64,000 nucleotides of DNA from CAUYUA01 sp963575675 (GTDB lineage: Bacteria; Pseudomonadota; Alphaproteobacteria; Azospirillales; Azospirillaceae), in the NCBI GenBank assembly GCA_963575675.1, contig CAUYUA010000283.1, positions 1 through 64,000 on the forward strand, in the 5' to 3' direction. Under the pieces are notes generated by a model. The model searched no databases, was not told the origin of the DNA, and was given only the letters and a program-made list of their open reading frames with translations. The first letter of the stretch is position 1. Every line of letters starts with the position of its first letter. This document shows, piece by piece, positions 9,321 to 18,472 of the stretch. Both the position numbers and the translations under genes were made by a program.

Positions 9321-9366
9321 ATTAAACGGGTCCAGAATCTATGCTTCCGGACCCGTTTAATTTTTA
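9321..9366 (+). terminator. T1-core stem-loop terminator
   Basis: A 17-base stem (9321-9337 with 9345-9361, one mismatch) built of ATTAAACGGGTCC and its complement is followed by TTTTT. It matches the tip of the T1 repeat and should stop transcription from the L,D-transpeptidase gene. Confidence 0.8.
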
Positions 9367-9630
9367 GTTCAGTTTGGTTAAAAAGATTCTCTTTGCTGTT
9401 GGTGTGTTGTAGGGCTTTAAGTCATGTTTTTAAAATGTCTCCCGGTTTTTTGCGGAGCGGAATCACGATCTTTTCTTTGTCTTTATTTTTGCGTTTTTCG
9501 AACTTTCGTGAGAGCAGAGTATATTAATTTTTTTATTAACCAAAAAATAACGCATCATATAAAATACTTCTTTTTGTAAGGCGTCATCCCCCAAAAAAGC
9601 GCTTTTCTGCGTTTTTGGATAAAATTAGAG

Positions 9631-11013
9631 ATGAAATCTATGTTGAGATGGGAAAAGGCAAAGACTTTCCCTCGGGGGCTTCATAGGTCTCTTTTGAGGG
9701 TGTTTGTATTGTTGGTTGTTATTTATTTGATTAATTCTATTGTGGTGGTTTATTCCGTATGGCATGCATATGACGCAGTTTCCTCTTTATCTGAATCCGT
9801 TTTGAGTTCATTGAAGAGAGAAGAAATTCGTTGGATGTTGAGTGTTATTTTAGTGTTGCCCTTGGTGTTTCTATTGCCGGTTTTATTGGTGTTTTCTATT
9901 CTTCGTTTTAAAGTTCTTTTGCCTCTGGATGTTTTGACTGAAGCTATGAATTCTTTGGCGAATGGCGACACTGGCGTGAGTATTCCTAATCTTGATCGGC
10001 GTGATGAAATTGGCGCCATGGCGTGCGCTGTAGAGATATTCAAAAAAAGCGCCAAACAATTGCAGAACGAAATTAAAGAACGTCGTCAATTGCAAGATCA
10101 AATCAATGTCCTCTTGGGCGCCGTTGAGCATAGTCCTTCGGCAATTATAGTGACCGACACGTCAGGAACAATAGAATATGTCAATCCAAAGTTCTGTGAA
10201 ATTACCGGATATTCACGAGACGAAGCGGTTGGTAAAAACACTCGGTTTTTGAGCGCGGGAAATACAAAGCCTGAAGTGTATGTCGCTATGTGGAAAACCA
10301 TTCGCGCAGGATTGGAATGGCGTGGAGAATTCTATAACCGTAAAAAAAATGGCGACTTATTCTGGCAACAGACTTCGATTGCTCCAATTCGTGGCGGCAG
10401 CTCGCAAGAAATCTCTCACTACGTTGCCGTTCAGGAGGATGTTACGGCGCGCAAGGACAATGAAATGCGTATGTGGCAGCAAGCTTATTATGATGCGCTG
10501 ACGAACTTGCCAAATCGCGCTCTTTTTGACGATCGATTGCGTCAAGGTTTGGCGAGGGTTCAGAGAAATCAAGAAAAGCTCGCTTTATTGTACCTGGACC
10601 TCGACAGGTTTAAGCAGGTGAATGATATTTGGGGGCATCAGGTCGGAGATCAAGTTTTGGGTGAAGTTTCCGAGCGTATGAAGAGCTGTGTTCGGGCGAC
10701 CGATACGGTTTCGCGTGTGGGAGGAGATGAATTCCTTATTCTTCTTACAGAAATTTTGCGGGATGGGGAGGCGGCCGACGTTGCAACGCGCATTATCTAC
10801 AAATTGAGTCAACCGTTTCACGTGAAATCAGATGTTACGATCAATATAGGAGTGTCAATTGGAATTGCGATGTGTCCTCGCGACGGAGCATTGTCGGCAA
10901 TTTTGATTAAAAACGCCGATGTTGCTATGTATTGGGGCAAATCAAGTGGCAGAAATACATTTCGGTTTTTCAGTCCTGATCCTAATGAGCATTTGGATTA
11001 TTATTACGATTGA
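9631..11013 (+). CDS. Membrane diguanylate cyclase (HAMP-PAS-GGDEF)
   Basis: This 460-residue inner-membrane enzyme should make cyclic di-GMP from two GTP. Two membrane segments lie at about 22-42 and 70-92, with a short ~25-residue periplasmic loop, so it has little periplasmic sensing surface. A HAMP-like linker (about 92-145) and a PAS domain (about 160-275, with EYVNPKFCEITGYSRDEAVG) follow. The GGDEF motif is intact at residues 364-368 (RVGGDEF). A product-inhibition I-site RATD stands five residues before it, so feedback control is expected. There is no EAL domain. The ATG follows a weak GAG element. The gene appears to be transcribed alone. Confidence 0.92.
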   Translation: MKSMLRWEKAKTFPRGLHRSLLRVFVLLVVIYLINSIVVVYSVWHAYDAVSSLSESVLSSLKREEIRWMLSVILVLPLVFLLPVLLVFSILRFKVLLPLDVLTEAMNSLANGDTGVSIPNLDRRDEIGAMACAVEIFKKSAKQLQNEIKERRQLQDQINVLLGAVEHSPSAIIVTDTSGTIEYVNPKFCEITGYSRDEAVGKNTRFLSAGNTKPEVYVAMWKTIRAGLEWRGEFYNRKKNGDLFWQQTSIAPIRGGSSQEISHYVAVQEDVTARKDNEMRMWQQAYYDALTNLPNRALFDDRLRQGLARVQRNQEKLALLYLDLDRFKQVNDIWGHQVGDQVLGEVSERMKSCVRATDTVSRVGGDEFLILLTEILRDGEAADVATRIIYKLSQPFHVKSDVTINIGVSIGIAMCPRDGALSAILIKNADVAMYWGKSSGRNTFRFFSPDPNEHLDYYYD

Positions 11014-11027
11014 CGTTTTTTAGAAGT

Positions 11028-11120
11028 TGAAAGGGTTCAGAGACTGTGTTCCCCGTCGTTTGATCCAAAGACGAAAAGCCCCCCTTGTTCGCGAATCGAT
11101 TTTTCTCTGGGATTGTTTAT
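11028..11120. repeat. T1 repeat, degenerate single arm
   Basis: AAAGGGTTCAGAGACTGTGTTCC followed by AAAGCCCCCCTTGTTCGCGA resembles one T1 arm with a broken inner hairpin. It lies between the cyclase gene and rsfS and may supply a weak terminator. Confidence 0.6.
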
Positions 11121-11235
11121 TTTTACAACTGCTCTTCGCGATTGCTCTGCGTTGGTTCGCAGGGAGTCTTGCTTTTGCAGGGATGTGAGCGCAAAATAAA
11201 CACTTCCGTAAGGCAAGAGGATATTTTTTTTCATC

Positions 11236-11589
11236 ATGACATTTTCTCCTCAAGATGTTCGGGCTCTGGTGGAACAGTCTTTGGATGATGACCAAGCCGA
11301 ATCCGTCGTTACAATTGATCTCGCCGGAAAGGCCAGTTACGCTGACTTTATGGTGATCGCTTCTGGTCGCTCGACGCGGCATGTTGGCGCGATGGCGATG
11401 AAATTGTGTGAGCGTCTTAAAGAAAGCGGTGTCTCTGGGGTGGATACAGAGGGAATGCAGCAATGTGATTGGGTGTTGATTGATGCAGGAGACGTGATTG
11501 TTCACATCTTCCGTCCCGAGGTGCGGAGTTTTTATTGTTTAGAAAAAATGTGGAGCGACTTTTTATTGGAACAGCCGGACGTTGCCTGA
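11236..11589 (+). CDS. rsfS: Ribosomal silencing factor RsfS
   Basis: This is a 117-residue RsfS/Iojap protein. The family binds ribosomal protein uL14 on the 50S subunit and blocks subunit joining during starvation. Recognisable stretches are DLAGKASYADFMVIASGRSTRHV and, near the C-terminus, DWVLIDAGDVIVHIF, both typical of the fold. Length matches the family. The next gene, rlmH, starts 10 bases after the stop, the usual rsfS-rlmH pairing. Confidence 0.96.
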   Translation: MTFSPQDVRALVEQSLDDDQAESVVTIDLAGKASYADFMVIASGRSTRHVGAMAMKLCERLKESGVSGVDTEGMQQCDWVLIDAGDVIVHIFRPEVRSFYCLEKMWSDFLLEQPDVA

Positions 11590-11599
11590 CAGGTGAACT

Positions 11600-12061
11600 T
11601 TGAGAGTGTGTCTGGCGGCGGTGGGGCGGTTGCGGGCGGGACCGGAGCGGAGTTTGTTTGAACTTTATGCGCAACGGTTGACGTGGCCGTTGACGGTTCG
11701 CGAAGTGGAAATAAAGAAAACGTTGACGGTTTCGGAGCGTCGTCGTCGAGAGGCCGAGCTTTTGAGCGAGGCTTTGCCGTCCGGCGCAGTGATTTTGGCG
11801 TTGGATGAGCGTGGACAGCAGCTTGACAGTGGGCGTTTTGCTGCGCGTTTGGGGCGATGGCGTGATGATGGCGTCCAAGATTTAGGGATTGTGATTGGTG
11901 GGGCGGATGGGTTGGACGAATCGATTCGCAATCGCGCGGGATTGGTTTTGGCTTTTGGAGCGATGACATGGCCGCATATGCTGGTCCGCGTCTTGGTTGC
12001 GGAGCAAATCTATCGTGCGCAACAAATTTTAGCGGGTCATCCTTATCATCGTGATGGATGA
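11600..12061 (+). CDS. rlmH: 23S rRNA (pseudouridine1915-N3)-methyltransferase RlmH
   Basis: This 153-residue SPOUT methyltransferase modifies pseudouridine 1915 in helix 69 of 23S rRNA. The N-terminal AAVGRLRAGPE, the ALDERGQQ segment, the glycine-rich FVIGG-like knot loop (VIGGADGLDE) and the C-terminal AEQIYRAQQILAGHPYHR are all as expected. The start is a TTG: the sequence MRVCLAAVGRL aligns with the family N-terminus and AGGTGA lies four bases upstream. It follows rsfS closely, so the two are co-transcribed. A large T1 palindrome follows the stop. Confidence 0.95.
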   Translation: MRVCLAAVGRLRAGPERSLFELYAQRLTWPLTVREVEIKKTLTVSERRRREAELLSEALPSGAVILALDERGQQLDSGRFAARLGRWRDDGVQDLGIVIGGADGLDESIRNRAGLVLAFGAMTWPHMLVRVLVAEQIYRAQQILAGHPYHRDG

Positions 12062-12089
12062 AACTGTTCCGCATGAAAAACAAAGAAGC

Positions 12090-12285
12090 AAAAAATAGAA
12101 GGGTCCAGGGACTGTGTTCCTGGTCGTGGGGGATTATAAGGGGGGAGCGAAAGCCCCCCTTATCGCCGTAAGGCGAACATCTTGCAGTTTGCCCGAATTT
12201 TGCCTTGCGGCATAAGGGGGGCTTTCGCTCCCCCCTTATAATCCCCCACGACCAGGAACACAGTCCCTGGACCCTTCTATTTTTT
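12090..12285. repeat. T1 palindromic repeat, best-preserved two-armed copy
   Basis: Two 74-base arms (12090-12163 and 12212-12285) are perfect inverted repeats, with a ~48-base centre. Each arm contains a second, smaller hairpin (ATAAGGGGGG / CCCCCCTTAT). It fills nearly the whole gap between the convergent rlmH and mfd genes and touches the mfd stop codon. It should act as a bidirectional terminator. Confidence 0.95.
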
Positions 12286-15200
12286 TATCCTTTTACGACA
12301 TTAGACGTTGAACGATGGTTTGCGAGCGTTGCCAACTCCTTCATCAATTTTTTCGCGCCGCGTAGTCTCTGCGCCGCATCATCCCATGTTCGCGTATAGA
12401 CCAACTTATGATCCGGACGTAATCGCAACGCTCCCGCTTGTTTGGCGATAAACGCCACCAGTAGATCAGGTCGCGGATGCCCGCTGCTGTGAAACGTCAA
12501 AACAGCTCCCTTCGGACCAGCATCGATTCTCTCCACGCAAGCCATGCGACAAAGCTGTTTTAAAGAAACAACTTCCAGCAAATTGCTGACTTCCGGCGGC
12601 AATTTTCCAAAACGGTCAATCATCTCGGAGGCGAAAGCATCCAACTCTTTCCGATCAACCAAATCGGCGATTCGTCGATATAATCCCAAACGGATATTCA
12701 AGTCCGACACATACTCTTCAGGAATCAACACCGGCATGCCGAGATTGATTTGCGGCGTCCAGGTCTGACGTTCGGTCTGCTCTGCGTTGACTTTTTGATT
12801 TTCGGCGGCGCGAGCCGCTTGAATGGCGTCGTCGAGCATTTGCTGAAAAAGTTCGACGCCGACTTCTCGAATATGCCCGGATTGCTCTTCGCCCAACAGG
12901 TTCCCAGCGCCGCGAATATCCATGTCGTGACTGGCCAATTGAAAGCCTGCGCCCAGATTATCGAGCGTTTCAATGACATGGAGTCTCTGTTTGGAGATTT
13001 CCGAAAGCGGGATGTCGGGTGAATAGGTAAGGTATGCATACCCGCGCAGCTTCGAACGTCCGACTCGACCGCGCAGTTGGTAAAGCTGCGATAAGCCGAA
13101 CAAATCGCATCGATGAATGATCATCGTGTTGGCGCGTGGAATGTCTAATCCGGACTCGATGATGTTGGTGGAAAGGAGGACTTCGAATTGACCGTCGTCG
13201 AAAGCGGTCATAACATTTTCAAGTTCGGATGACGCCATTTGGCCGTGAGCGGCGACGACTTTGACTTCGGGAACCAGCTCGGCTAGTTCGCGCCCGATTT
13301 TATCGAGGCCTTCCAACCGAGGGCTGACGAAGAAGGTCTGACCGCCTCGGAAGTGTTCTCGGAGAACGGCTTCGCGAATCACCAGAGGGTCGTAAGGGAG
13401 AACAAAGGTTCTGACGGCGAGTCGGTCAACCGGAGGAGTGGCGATCAGGCTGAGTTCTCGCACGCCCGACAGAGCCATTTGCAAGGTTCTGGGGATTGGG
13501 GTTGCTGTGAGAGTTAAGACGTGAACGTCGGTGCGGAGTTCTTTTAGGCGCTCTTTTTGTTTGACGCCGAAGTGTTGCTCTTCGTCGATGATCACCAATC
13601 CGAGTCGTTTGAACTCGACGTTTTTAGAGAGCAGCGCGTGGGTTCCGACGACGATGTCGATGGTTCCGTCGGCGAGTTCGTTGCGCACGCGGGCGGATTC
13701 TTTGGAAGAGATCAAACGCGAAAGGCTTCCGATTCGAACTGGAAGACCGGCGAAGCGATTGGAGAAACTGCGATGATGCTGTCGGGCCAATAATGTTGTG
13801 GGGGCCATCACCGCCACTTGCAAACCGGACATGGCGACGAGGAAGGCGGCGCGAAGGGCGACTTCGGTTTTTCCGAATCCAACGTCTCCGCAGATCAAAC
13901 GATCCATTGGCCGACCGGAGGCCATGTCGGCGGCTACGTCGGAAATGGCGCGGAGCTGGTCTTCGGTTTCTGGATAGGGGAAACGGGCGGAGAATTCTTC
14001 GTATAATCCTTCGGGCGCTTCGATGACGTCGCCTTTTTTCAAGGCGCGGGCGGCGGCGATGCGCAACAGAGCGTCCGCCATATCTTTCAGACGTTTTTTG
14101 ACGCGGGCTTTTCGACCTTGCCACCCGACTCCGCCCAGTTTGTCGAGCGTGGCGTTGACGCTTTCGGAGCCGTAACGGGTAAGAACTTCGATGTTCTCCA
14201 CCGGGACAAACAGTTTGTCTCCGCCTTCGTAGACAAGGCGCAGGCAGTCGTGCGGCGCGCCCGAGATGTCGAGGGTCACCAGTCCGTCATAACGTCCGAT
14301 GCCGTGATCGACGTGAACCACCAGGTCGCCCGTGCTGAGACCGGAGGCTTCGGCGATGAAATTGGCGGCGCGACGGCGTTGACGCGGCGGCCTGGCCAAA
14401 CGATCTCCGAGGATGTCTTGTTCGGTGATGATCGCCAGGTCGGGAGAAACGAATCCATGCTCGATGGGCAGAACGATCATGGCGGTGATGGAGCGGTCGA
14501 AGTGCTGAATGTCGGACCAACGCTCTGTGGGCTCCAAACCGGTGATGTCGTGATCGTTCAACACCGCCGTTAAGCGGTCGCGTGATCCCGTTGAGTATCC
14601 GGCGATCACGACGCGGCGGTTTTCCGTGCGCAGAGCTGTGATATGGTCTCGGACGGCGTCGAACACGTTCAAATCTGGCCGTGACCGGGCTTCGGAGAAG
14701 TCATGGCCGCGTCGGCCCCCGGCGTCGATTGTCCCTTTTATGCCGGGTGGCGTCGCAAACGGCGAAAGTTGTCCGATTGCATGCACAGAGGTCAATTCAG
14801 TCCAATCGGACGAATCGAGATAAAGCAGATTTGGCGGCAGAGGCTTGTAAGACGGCGTCTTGATTTTTTTTTCCGCCGCCATCATAGAGAGTCGTGATTG
14901 GTAAAAATCGTTGATTTGCGCCAGACGCGCGTCGCGGGATTGTTCGACTTGATCGTCGAAAGTCAGGACTGCGCGTGGCGCGTAATCTGTTAGAAACTCT
15001 AGGCGATCGTGGAACAGAGGAAGCCAATGCTCCATTCCGGCGTGGCGTCGAGCGGCGCTGACCGCCTCATACAGAGGATCCGACGTTGCTGCGCCGAAGA
15101 GTTCACGATACCCGGCGCGGAAACGAGAGATTGAAGGTTCGTCAAGAAACAGCTCGGCCATTGGCCGTAGCTGGACGCGGTCGCGTTTTTCTGTGGTGCG

Positions 15201-15815
15201 TTGGGTTAAGGGATCAAAAGAGCGAACCGCTTCCAGCTCTTGATCGAAGAGGTCCAGACGCAAAGGTTCATCGGCGCCGGGAGGAAACAGATCGATAATG
15301 CCGCCGCGCACGGCGTATTCGCCGGGCTCGCGCACGGTCTGCGCTCGGCTGTATCCATTATGAACAAAATAGCGTTGGAGGCGCGGCAGATCGATGGTTT
15401 GGCCGATTGCTGCGGTGAACGAGGCTTGTTTAAGGGCTGATCGCGGCAACACTCTTTGTAAAAGAGCATTGACGGTGGTGAGGATTACGCGGGGCTTTGC
15501 GGTTCCGGGAGGAACTGTTTCCAGCAAACGGCACAGAGCGTTGATGCGGGCGCTGACAATCGAGGGGTTGGGCGACACGCGATCATAAGGGAGGCAATCC
15601 CATGCCGGGAAGTGCAAGATTTCCAGATCAGGTTGGAAGAACGCAAGCGCTTCGGTTAAGCGCGCTGCGCGAGCGTCATCCAAGGCCACATGGAGTAGGG
15701 TGGCTGCTCCGGCGCGTTTGGCGATTTCAACCAAAATGCGCGCGTCATAACCATCTGGGGCGCCGCCGATTGTGAGGTGGCCGGGTTGGTTGGGAGACAG
15801 ATCAATTCGGATCAA
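12285..15815 (-). CDS. mfd: Transcription-repair coupling factor Mfd
   Basis: This 1176-residue protein removes stalled RNA polymerase at DNA lesions and recruits UvrA. It has an N-terminal UvrB-like module (1 to ~350), then the CarD-like RNA-polymerase interaction domain at about 490-560 (GDLVVHVDHGIGRY). The translocase follows, with Walker A CGDVGFGKTEVA near residue 642 and the DEEQ box IIDEEQHFG near 745. Motif VI is QLRGRVGRSKLRGYAYL, and the C-terminal TRCF domain covers about 1030-1140. All motifs are intact and length is normal for the family (E. coli 1148). The stop codon overlaps the end of a T1 palindrome. sdhE lies upstream on the same strand, as in many alphaproteobacteria. Confidence 0.97.
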   Translation of the reverse strand: MIRIDLSPNQPGHLTIGGAPDGYDARILVEIAKRAGAATLLHVALDDARAARLTEALAFFQPDLEILHFPAWDCLPYDRVSPNPSIVSARINALCRLLETVPPGTAKPRVILTTVNALLQRVLPRSALKQASFTAAIGQTIDLPRLQRYFVHNGYSRAQTVREPGEYAVRGGIIDLFPPGADEPLRLDLFDQELEAVRSFDPLTQRTTEKRDRVQLRPMAELFLDEPSISRFRAGYRELFGAATSDPLYEAVSAARRHAGMEHWLPLFHDRLEFLTDYAPRAVLTFDDQVEQSRDARLAQINDFYQSRLSMMAAEKKIKTPSYKPLPPNLLYLDSSDWTELTSVHAIGQLSPFATPPGIKGTIDAGGRRGHDFSEARSRPDLNVFDAVRDHITALRTENRRVVIAGYSTGSRDRLTAVLNDHDITGLEPTERWSDIQHFDRSITAMIVLPIEHGFVSPDLAIITEQDILGDRLARPPRQRRRAANFIAEASGLSTGDLVVHVDHGIGRYDGLVTLDISGAPHDCLRLVYEGGDKLFVPVENIEVLTRYGSESVNATLDKLGGVGWQGRKARVKKRLKDMADALLRIAAARALKKGDVIEAPEGLYEEFSARFPYPETEDQLRAISDVAADMASGRPMDRLICGDVGFGKTEVALRAAFLVAMSGLQVAVMAPTTLLARQHHRSFSNRFAGLPVRIGSLSRLISSKESARVRNELADGTIDIVVGTHALLSKNVEFKRLGLVIIDEEQHFGVKQKERLKELRTDVHVLTLTATPIPRTLQMALSGVRELSLIATPPVDRLAVRTFVLPYDPLVIREAVLREHFRGGQTFFVSPRLEGLDKIGRELAELVPEVKVVAAHGQMASSELENVMTAFDDGQFEVLLSTNIIESGLDIPRANTMIIHRCDLFGLSQLYQLRGRVGRSKLRGYAYLTYSPDIPLSEISKQRLHVIETLDNLGAGFQLASHDMDIRGAGNLLGEEQSGHIREVGVELFQQMLDDAIQAARAAENQKVNAEQTERQTWTPQINLGMPVLIPEEYVSDLNIRLGLYRRIADLVDRKELDAFASEMIDRFGKLPPEVSNLLEVVSLKQLCRMACVERIDAGPKGAVLTFHSSGHPRPDLLVAFIAKQAGALRLRPDHKLVYTRTWDDAAQRLRGAKKLMKELATLANHRSTSNVVKG

Positions 15816-15971
15816 GGTTCGATCCTCGCGGAGCCTTCGTCACATATCGACCGATGCGCTTCCGTTTGATCGCGTCTGACCATTTCTGGGTTTTCCCCGC
15901 AAGCCTCGCGCGCCAAGTGATGGCGCGCGTGAGGGTGCGGTTTTACGACGTGATCGTCTTATCAGACGGGA

Positions 15972-16298
15972 TCAATGCATGATGGTCGGCGATTTGAATT
16001 GTCGCAAAAGCAGCATAACTTCGTTGTCATGCTCTTGCGGCACGGCCTCGCGGCCAACGATCCAGTTATAGAGATCCGGATCGCTCAATTCCAGCAGCTG
16101 TTCAAACGTGTTGAGCTGATCGCCCGAAAAATAGGGGACAAAGCGATCGGCGAAGCTTCCAAGCAGCAGATCGGCTTCGCGGGTGCCGCGATGCCATGCG
16201 CGGAAGACCAACCGTTTACGACGCGCTACATCTGGGATAACGCCTGGAACGCCGGTGAAGTCCTCGGTCTGAGCGATCTGAACAGCAGTCATTGTCAT
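15972..16298 (-). CDS. sdhE: FAD assembly factor SdhE
   Basis: This 108-residue protein helps attach FAD covalently to the succinate dehydrogenase flavoprotein. The conserved RGTREADLLLG motif (family RGxxExD) and the C-terminal half LELSDPDLYNWIVGREAVP are clear. The first ~20 residues are a variable extension. The gene precedes mfd on the same strand with a 156-base gap. This sdhE-mfd order is common in alphaproteobacteria, often with recG divergent upstream, but recG is not next to it here. Confidence 0.93.
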   Translation of the reverse strand: MTMTAVQIAQTEDFTGVPGVIPDVARRKRLVFRAWHRGTREADLLLGSFADRFVPYFSGDQLNTFEQLLELSDPDLYNWIVGREAVPQEHDNEVMLLLRQFKSPTIMH

Positions 16299-16703
16299 CT
16301 CTTTCTTCGCAATCAGGGAGCGATTCCGTAGAATCGCGCAATGCTGGAGGGTTGAGATCGGTCCCGCTATGGGCGATCGTTGACGTGTGTGTTTTAGAGT
16401 GTCCGGCTTTTGGGCCGCTTTGTTGAAACGGCTTTCGAATGAAGCGCGTTCATTGACACAAACACGTCGGGGGCTCGACTATTCCGACCTTTTTTTGAAA
16501 ACGATCGTTTTTTTTGAGCCTGAAATCTGAACCGTCCAAGATTTCGCCGGCTCTCCGGGAGACGTCGGCGGCGCGATCTGGCGATCACGCGCTTGCACAG
16601 ATAGCGTGTGCGTTGCGGTGTGTCAGTAAAAAAGCAGATCAAAGATAACAGAGAATTAATTTTTGTATGTTATGGAGGAATTTATGTTGTTTTTTTGCAA
16701 CAT
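16299..16703. other. Intergenic region upstream of sdhE
   Basis: This 405-base gap should contain the sdhE promoter at its left side. An eight-codon ATG frame with a good GGAGGA element (about 16675-16710) runs into the terminator stem and is not taken as a gene. No tRNA or recognised RNA family was found. Confidence 0.45.
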
Positions 16704-16750
16704 AAAATAAGATGGGTCCAGGAACGCAATCCCTGGACCCATCTTATTTT
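16704..16750. terminator. T1-core stem-loop, bidirectional terminator
   Basis: A perfect 19-base stem (16704-16722 with 16732-16750) has AAAATAAGATGGGTCCAGG as its left arm. The A-rich and T-rich outer ends allow termination on both strands. It lies 21 bases after the rhodanese stop and so ends the encapsulin operon on the minus strand. Confidence 0.88.
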
Positions 16751-16771
16751 ATTCGCTTTAATAAAAATTTT

Positions 16772-17191
16772 TTAAGTTTGTTTCCAAGGAAGGCCTGCGA
16801 TTTTCCAACCTCCGCTTACGCCGCGATGCCCTGCAGCGTCAATCTGTCCTTCGAATCCATCCGCGACGTTATATGTGACATAGCCTAAGCCGGCCAACAG
16901 TTCGGCGGCGGCCTTCGAGCGGATTCCACTGCGGCAAATAATGAAGACCGGCTGATCGATCTTTACTCCTTTGGCGACGATTTCACTGGAAAACGCGCGG
17001 TTTTTTTCCATAGACGGATAGACTTGCCACTCGACTTTAATTAAGGAGCGGTTCAAGCTCGACATATCCGGAACGCCGACATATTGCCATTCCGGCTTGG
17101 TTCGGACATCGACCAAAACGGCCTTGGGATCGGCGACCAGTCCTTGCCAAGCTTGCTCAGGACTCACGTCTCCAACAAAACGTCCCGCCAT
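16772..17191 (-). CDS. Rhodanese-like sulfurtransferase of the encapsulin locus
   Basis: This is a single-domain rhodanese of 139 residues without a signal peptide, so it is cytoplasmic. The active-site loop is ICRSGIRS with Cys near residue 86, which would carry a persulfide. The opening VSPEQAWQGLVADPKAVLVD and the WQYVGVPD segment are usual for the family. It starts 28 bases after the serine acetyltransferase gene, with GAGGA just upstream, so the two are co-transcribed. Rhodaneses are frequent companions of Family 2A encapsulins. Here it could accept sulfane sulfur from the desulfurase or mobilise stored sulfur; the direction is inference. Confidence 0.92.
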   Translation of the reverse strand: MAGRFVGDVSPEQAWQGLVADPKAVLVDVRTKPEWQYVGVPDMSSLNRSLIKVEWQVYPSMEKNRAFSSEIVAKGVKIDQPVFIICRSGIRSKAAAELLAGLGYVTYNVADGFEGQIDAAGHRGVSGGWKIAGLPWKQT

Positions 17192-17219
17192 ATCATCCTC
17201 GAAGTTTGTGGCTGTTTGT

Positions 17220-18083
17220 TTATATGCTGTAGTCAGGTTCGGGGAAGCTCTGATCCATCGCCAAGGCCGGCACTGTGTCGCGACACCAACCGACGATTCG
17301 CGCAGGAACCCCGGCTACAGTCGCGCAGGCAGGCACATTTTTCAACACTACGCTTCCGGCGCCGACTTTAGCGCGGAATCCGATCTCGATATTGCCGAGC
17401 ACCTTCGCGCCTGCCGCCAACAATACGCCGTCGCGAACTTTGGGGTGCCGATCTCCGTTCTCTTTGCCTGTGCCGCCGAGCGTCACGCCTTGAAGGATCG
17501 AGACGTCGTTTCCTATGACGGCCGTTTCTCCGACCACCAATCCGGTGGCGTGATCTATGAAGACGCCATGGCCGATGGGCACCGCCGGGTGAATATCGAC
17601 GGCGAAAACTTCGGATGCGCGGCTTTGCAGGAAGCGAGCAAAAGCGAATCGACCGCGTTGCCACAGCCAATGGCTGATTCGTTGCCATTGCAGGGCGTGG
17701 AAGCCTTTGAAGTAGAGAAAGGGAGTCAGATAATCATCGGCGGCAGGGTCGCGTTCGACGATGGCGCGCAAGTCGAGGAAGGTTTTTCGAAGAATTCCAG
17801 GGTCATGGTCGGTGGCGGTGAGAACCAATTCTTCCAATTCGTTGGTCGAGACGGCTCCATTTCCGAGCTTGCGCGACAGCAACACGGCCAAGGCGGAGGA
17901 AAAATCATTATGAGTAAGAATTGTTTCGTCGATGAGTCGACTGAGACACTTTTCATTTGTAGCCACGCGCATGGCTTCGATGCGCAGATTTTTCCATACG
18001 CGGTATTCTTCTTTAGAGAGTCCTACGCAATCATCGGAGATGACGATGCGAGGCGTTGTCAGAGCTGTCGCCATATGTTTCAT
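17220..18083 (-). CDS. cysE: Serine O-acetyltransferase
   Basis: This 287-residue enzyme makes O-acetylserine from serine and acetyl-CoA, the first step to cysteine. The N-terminal helical domain is followed, from about residue 165, by a left-handed beta-helix (HPAVPIGHGVFIDHATGLVV, then GETAVIGNDVSILQGVTLGG). The catalytic His lies in the GDRHPKVRDGV segment. Length fits the CysE type. GGAGG stands about seven bases before the ATG. In the cyanobacterial relative the matching gene is srpH beside srpI, so its place in this locus agrees with known Family 2A encapsulin neighbourhoods. Likely role: raising cysteine supply for the encapsulated desulfurase. Confidence 0.95.
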   Translation of the reverse strand: MKHMATALTTPRIVISDDCVGLSKEEYRVWKNLRIEAMRVATNEKCLSRLIDETILTHNDFSSALAVLLSRKLGNGAVSTNELEELVLTATDHDPGILRKTFLDLRAIVERDPAADDYLTPFLYFKGFHALQWQRISHWLWQRGRFAFARFLQSRASEVFAVDIHPAVPIGHGVFIDHATGLVVGETAVIGNDVSILQGVTLGGTGKENGDRHPKVRDGVLLAAGAKVLGNIEIGFRAKVGAGSVVLKNVPACATVAGVPARIVGWCRDTVPALAMDQSFPEPDYSI

Positions 18084-18472
18084 TTCTGCGCCTCCAACCG
18101 GTGAAAGTCAGAATAGTATGGAATGGTTCCAGAGCGTTTTTCCAGATTTCTTACCGCATCGCAAAAAAACATTTCGACAAAACTTCAGAGAGACACAAGG
18201 TTTTTGTTAAGTCGGCAATAGATTATTTCGTGCAGCGTATTAACCTAAAAACGCAGACCCAGGCCCAGGGACGATGTGACTGGTTGAGAGAAGTTGAAAA
18301 CTCTTTCGACTTGTTGGTGGAGAAAAAGAGTTTCTTGTTTTGCTTTTGGGATGTTTTTTTTATTTTACGTCTAGATTTCTTAAGAAAACCGATGTCGGGG
18401 GGACCAATCCCCCCCCCCGAACTCCTCAGCCAAGGGCTGTCCTTGGAACCCGTTTTTTTGTGGGTGTTTTTT
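18084..18472. other. Gap between desulfurase and acetyltransferase, with G6/C10 hairpin
   Basis: This 389-base stretch separates the two halves of the minus-strand sulfur locus. It contains GGGGGG (18397-18402) and a run of ten C (18409-18418) that can pair around ACCAAT. On the minus strand this is a G10 tract then C6, then TTTTCTT, so it could be an imperfect terminator or attenuator. No gene was recognised on either strand. A separate promoter for cysE may lie here. Confidence 0.5.

Noticed and set aside
16684..16710. Eight-codon ATG frame with GGAGGA upstream
   Set aside because: It is too short to judge and runs into the terminator stem of the opposite-strand operon.
17097..18104. 335-codon open frame on the plus strand
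   Set aside because: It is the antisense of the serine acetyltransferase gene, which has a complete family signature. The antisense product has no domain and mirrors the codon pattern of the real gene.
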